The notes below the pieces were generated by a model that was given only the letters and a program-made list of their open reading frames with translations, made no database searches and was not told where the DNA came from. The translations under genes and the position numbers were made by a program. DNA of 7,323 nt from an uncultured Eubacteriales bacterium (GTDB taxonomy: Bacteria; Bacillota; Clostridia; Lachnospirales; Anaerotignaceae). The stretch is from the NCBI GenBank assembly GCA_934256695.1, contig CAKQPE010000106.1, positions 1 through 7,323 of the forward strand. Reading direction: 5' to 3'. Positions 5,495 through 7,323 of the stretch are shown one piece after another; the first letter of the stretch is position 1, and every line of letters begins with the position of its first letter.

Positions 5495-6082
5495 TCAAAA
5501 TCCGTATTCCTGCGTATAAATTATATGTCCGCTTTTGTCGTATACATCAATGTCTTTGACATAGTACCATTTGTCATCGTCCGGCACTTTGTATTGAACG
5601 TAATAAAAACCGTCTTTGTCAACATCTGCTTCTATTCTTTCCGTTTTTTCAAAATCCGGCATAGTATTGTCCTTGTATTCAAGTACAAATGATATTTTAT
5701 CCGCATTTTCCAAATCCGTCAAACCATATGCCAGACTGAATTCCTGTGAAAATGACCCCATTACCCTGTCATTTTCATAATTTATACCGTTCATTGCCGT
5801 AATCATTCCCGATTTCATCTTCCACATTCCAAGGAGAGTTTTTCTTGCCGGCACAACAGAAAGAGTTCTGTCATCAACTTTTCCTATAACAAGGCAGTCC
5901 CTTCCCTGTTTGTATTCAAGCAGGACTTTTTTGCTCGGACCGTAGTGCAGACCTCTTTCGCAGGCATACATAACCTTTGACGGAGACAGATAAATCTGCT
6001 GAAAACCGCCAAAACGCCATGTTCCAAGAATAATTATCAAAACCGCAAATATCAGTATTTCTCTTTTACGCTTTTTGTTCAT
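5495..6082 (-). CDS. Membrane-anchored protein of unknown function (195 residues)
   Basis: I do not recognise this family. Seen: a basic N terminus (MNKKRKR), one hydrophobic segment at about residues 8-25 (REILIFAVLIIILGTW) with no lipobox cysteine and no obvious signal-peptidase site, then about 165 polar residues rich in beta-type alternation. By the positive-inside rule these would lie outside the membrane. The distal part has two cysteines (in YACERGL and DCLVIGK, about residues 40 and 62) that could pair outside the cell; this is inference. It ends in IIYTQEYGF with no cell-wall sorting signal. The start is firm: ATG overlaps the upstream stop in an ATGA (4 bp), with GGCGGTGA at 6089-6096 placed 6 nt upstream. 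Translation is therefore probably coupled to the HAAS protein. The context suggests a partner in the same envelope module, but nothing in the sequence gives a biochemical activity. Confidence 0.85.
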   Translation of the reverse strand: MNKKRKREILIFAVLIIILGTWRFGGFQQIYLSPSKVMYACERGLHYGPSKKVLLEYKQGRDCLVIGKVDDRTLSVVPARKTLLGMWKMKSGMITAMNGINYENDRVMGSFSQEFSLAYGLTDLENADKISFVLEYKDNTMPDFEKTERIEADVDKDGFYYVQYKVPDDDKWYYVKDIDVYDKSGHIIYTQEYGF

Positions 6083-6792
6083 TGTCCGTCACCGCCGTTT
6101 AAAGGTATTTCGGAATAAATTTTTCTTCCGTTATAATCGTAATTTATTATAAGCTTTTTCGCCTTTGTATTGAAATTTTCTATTGTCATAACGTGCTTTG
6201 ACACAATTCCGCTGCTGCTTGAACCAGAGCTTGCCGTATATCTTGTATTTAAATCATCTGTAACACATTTTATACCAATATCAAATGACCAGATTATGCT
6301 TCTCGAAAAAGGTCTGTTCCATGTTTTGTACCTTATTTCAACATCATTGTCATTATATAAAATAACTTCATCAATTTTAACATATGTATCGTCAATTAAA
6401 AATTTGTCATCGGGTTTAATTTCATAAACAATTTCGTCTTTGCTTCTGTCTGTGCTGTATCCGGAAAACACACTTAAAACCGTCATAATTCCCACATCAA
6501 GTACAGGCAAAATACTCAAAATAATAAGTATTATGGCTATTACCCTGCTCACAGCCCATATCCAGCCTATAACAGGATTATGCTCTTTGTTTAGTTCCTC
6601 ACCTATTTCATCGGGGTTTCCCATGCAGTCAATAACCATTTTTTCTGCCGTTTCCTTTTCAATATTTTCGGACATAAATTCGTCCAGCATATCCTCCATA
6701 TGGTCATTTAATTCCTGTTTTATATCGTCCCTGTCAAACTTAAATTTAACGTGTTTAACAACTTCATTGCTGAAATCATCAAGCAAAGGCAT
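6079..6792 (-). CDS. HAAS/DUF1700-like membrane protein with an extracytoplasmic beta-rich domain
   Basis: Seen, numbered from ATG 6792 (237 residues): an N-terminal all-helical region (about 5-72) with the pattern IKQELNDHMEDMLDEFM...ETAEKMVIDCMGNPDEIGEELN, which matches the HAAS/DUF1700 or permease-prefix type of domain, including the final GxPxEI motif. A hydrophobic stretch follows at about 76-112 (one long or one-and-a-half membrane spans), then about 120 residues of alternating beta-type sequence with a serine-rich loop (SSGSSSSG, about 188-195), predicted outside. Known: such domains are repeatedly encoded next to PadR regulators and are thought to link envelope state to them, by analogy with anti-sigma factors. 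The gene overlaps padR by 14 bp. The frame extends to TTG 6807, but that codon overlaps the ribosome binding site GGAGG, so ATG 6792 is the likely start. The domain call rests on pattern recognition; the ligand or signal is unknown. Confidence 0.78.
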   Translation of the reverse strand: MPLLDDFSNEVVKHVKFKFDRDDIKQELNDHMEDMLDEFMSENIEKETAEKMVIDCMGNPDEIGEELNKEHNPVIGWIWAVSRVIAIILIILSILPVLDVGIMTVLSVFSGYSTDRSKDEIVYEIKPDDKFLIDDTYVKIDEVILYNDNDVEIRYKTWNRPFSRSIIWSFDIGIKCVTDDLNTRYTASSGSSSSGIVSKHVMTIENFNTKAKKLIINYDYNGRKIYSEIPLNGGDGQ

Positions 6793-7123
6793 GGCTGTTC
6801 CCTCCAATCACTTTGTTTACAGATAAAGAGAAAACTGTCCATTTTTCTTTTTCTTCGGAAAGCTTTTCCACTCCTGCTATTGTGATAGAGTAATATTTAC
6901 GCTCCTTTCCAGTTTCTGCTTCTTTTTTATAGCTTTTAATCAAGCCTGCATTTTCCATTCTGTGCAGAACAGGATACAAAGTTCCCTCTTTAAACTGAAA
7001 AACATTTTCGCTTCTGTCCTTCAGTTCTCTTATAATTTCGTATCCGTAGCAGTCCTTTTTATCCAAAAGCGACAACAAAAGCATAACTGTACTTCCGCCT
7101 ATAAGTCCTTTATCGAAATCCAT
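6779..7123 (-). CDS. PadR-family transcriptional repressor
   Basis: PadR proteins are dimeric winged-helix repressors that usually control their own operon and a neighbouring membrane protein or transporter. Seen in the 114 residues: the N-terminal helix and recognition region GSTVMLLLSLLDKKDCYGYE (10-29), IIRELKDRS, and the family's signature wing EGTLYPVLHRMENAGLIKSY (46-65) followed by GKERKYYSIT (72-81). A short C-terminal helix (EKLSEEKEKWTVFSLSVNKV) would form the dimer interface, as in the small PadR-s2 type. The start is firm: AGGAGG at 7131-7136 stands 7 nt before ATG. The last codons overlap the HAAS gene by 14 bp, so translation is likely coupled. A perfect palindrome lies over its promoter, so autorepression is very likely. 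No ligand can be inferred. Confidence 0.95.
   Translation of the reverse strand: MDFDKGLIGGSTVMLLLSLLDKKDCYGYEIIRELKDRSENVFQFKEGTLYPVLHRMENAGLIKSYKKEAETGKERKYYSITIAGVEKLSEEKEKWTVFSLSVNKVIGGNSHAFA
6801..6805 (-). promoter_or_regulatory. Ribosome binding site deciding the start of the HAAS protein
   Basis: The minus strand reads GGAGG, 8 nt before ATG 6792 and inside the 3' end of padR. The in-frame TTG at 6807 overlaps this site and cannot use it. Confidence 0.75.
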
Positions 7124-7140
7124 ATATATCCCTCCTTTGC

Positions 7141-7171
7141 AATTAATACATAGATTATCTATGTATTAATT
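7141..7171. promoter_or_regulatory. 31-bp perfect palindrome, probable PadR operator
   Basis: The left arm AATTAATACATAGAT (7141-7155) is the exact reverse complement of the right arm (7157-7171) around a single central T. It overlaps the first bases of the -10 box and covers the predicted transcription start (about 7162), the ideal place for a repressor. It contains ACAT and ATGT half-sites, as reported for several PadR proteins. In RNA it would also be a long leader hairpin 4 nt before the padR ribosome binding site. Confidence 0.85.
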
Positions 7172-7197
7172 ATACCTTGATAATCTATGTATGTCAA
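7169..7197 (-). promoter_or_regulatory. Perfect-consensus sigma-A promoter of the padR operon
   Basis: On the minus strand: TTGACA (7192-7197), a spacer of exactly 17 bp (7175-7191), and TATAAT (7169-7174). Every consensus position matches. Such a strong promoter makes sense only if tightly repressed, in agreement with the palindrome that overlaps it. Confidence 0.93.
7179..7192. promoter_or_regulatory. Second, half-degenerate operator copy in the promoter spacer
   Basis: GATAATCTATGTAT here matches GATTATCTATGTAT of the palindrome (7153-7166) at 13 of 14 bases, 26 bp away and in the same orientation. It fills most of the stretch between -35 and -10, so a second PadR dimer could cover the promoter. 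The other arm of this copy is not conserved. Confidence 0.6.
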
Positions 7198-7240
7198 TTT
7201 AATTATCCCTTTGCCATAAAATTCGACAAATATAAATTTA

Positions 7241-7269
7241 GCAGTCAGTTGCCAGTGGGCAGTGGACAG
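7241..7269. repeat. CAGT-rich short direct repeats
   Basis: GCAGTCAGTTGCCAGT followed by GGGCAGTGGACAG contains CAGT four times within 29 bases, in near-tandem units (CAGTGG, CAGTGGACAG). It abuts the palindromic sequence at 7277-7323 and looks like intergenic repeat sequence rather than coding DNA. I cannot count other genomic copies. Confidence 0.45.
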
Positions 7270-7276
7270 ATTTAAA

Positions 7277-7323
7277 GCCATCCCTGAAAGGGAAGGTGGC
7301 ATTGCGAAGCAATGACGGAAGGG
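7277..7323. repeat. Palindromic dispersed-repeat-like sequence, cut by the right edge
   Basis: GCCA-TCCCT-gaa-AGGGA-agg-TGGC forms a bulged hairpin (7277-7300), and CATTGC-gaa-GCAATG forms a perfect 6-bp hairpin (7300-7314). ACGGAAGGG then runs to the window end. The layout resembles, from memory, a non-coding palindromic element common between genes of many Clostridia. This recollection is not a search result. Confidence 0.5.

Noticed and set aside
6170..6826. Plus-strand open frames opposite the HAAS gene
   Set aside because: They are antisense to a coding frame with clear domain patterns and coupled overlaps; no start signals support them.

Overview
The window looks like chromosome from a low-GC, Gram-positive anaerobe of the class Clostridia (Bacillota), possibly Lachnospiraceae-like. 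Three things point there. The DnaK is of the type without the Gram-negative insert in its ATPase domain. The order hemW, hrcA, grpE, dnaK, dnaJ is the classical Firmicutes heat-shock arrangement. The control elements are a perfect CIRCE operator and sigma-A-type promoters. The genus cannot be fixed from the sequence alone. Every gene I can support is on the minus strand, so transcription runs from right to left.

Right part (about 7323 to 4343): the right edge carries CAGT-rich and palindromic sequence that looks like a dispersed repeat cut by the window end. Next comes a perfect-consensus promoter (TTGACA, 17 bp, TATAAT) with a 31-bp perfect palindrome over its start point. It drives a tightly packed operon: a PadR-family repressor; a membrane protein with a cytoplasmic HAAS/DUF1700-like domain and an extracytoplasmic beta-rich part; an unrecognised 195-residue membrane-anchored protein; and hemW, the radical-SAM heme chaperone. 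The first three genes overlap (14 bp, then 4 bp), and hemW follows after 15 nt. In many Firmicutes the gene before hemW is lepA; here that place holds a PadR/HAAS sensor module.

Middle (4342 to 4025, 318 bases without a gene): about 180 bases just downstream of hemW are almost entirely made of consecutive hairpins, one of them a long, nearly continuous stem. They end in a clear intrinsic terminator. After a very AT-rich stretch comes the heat-shock promoter, then CIRCE.

Left part (4024 to 1): hrcA (the repressor that binds CIRCE), grpE (nucleotide exchange factor), dnaK (Hsp70), and the first 78 codons of dnaJ (J-domain co-chaperone), which runs off the left edge. HrcA represses its own operon, while GrpE and DnaJ drive the DnaK ATPase cycle. 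The 180-base dnaK-dnaJ gap holds two copies of one hairpin whose differences preserve pairing only in the operon's own RNA, plus a small UUCG hairpin before dnaJ.

Several likely starts are non-ATG or internal to the longest open frame: TTG for dnaJ, TTG for hemW, ATG 3974 for hrcA (the longer frame begins inside CIRCE), ATG 2901 for grpE and ATG 6792 for the HAAS protein. The main points of interest are the hairpin array after hemW, the PadR/HAAS/unknown-protein operon with its striking operator, and the duplicated hairpin between dnaK and dnaJ.
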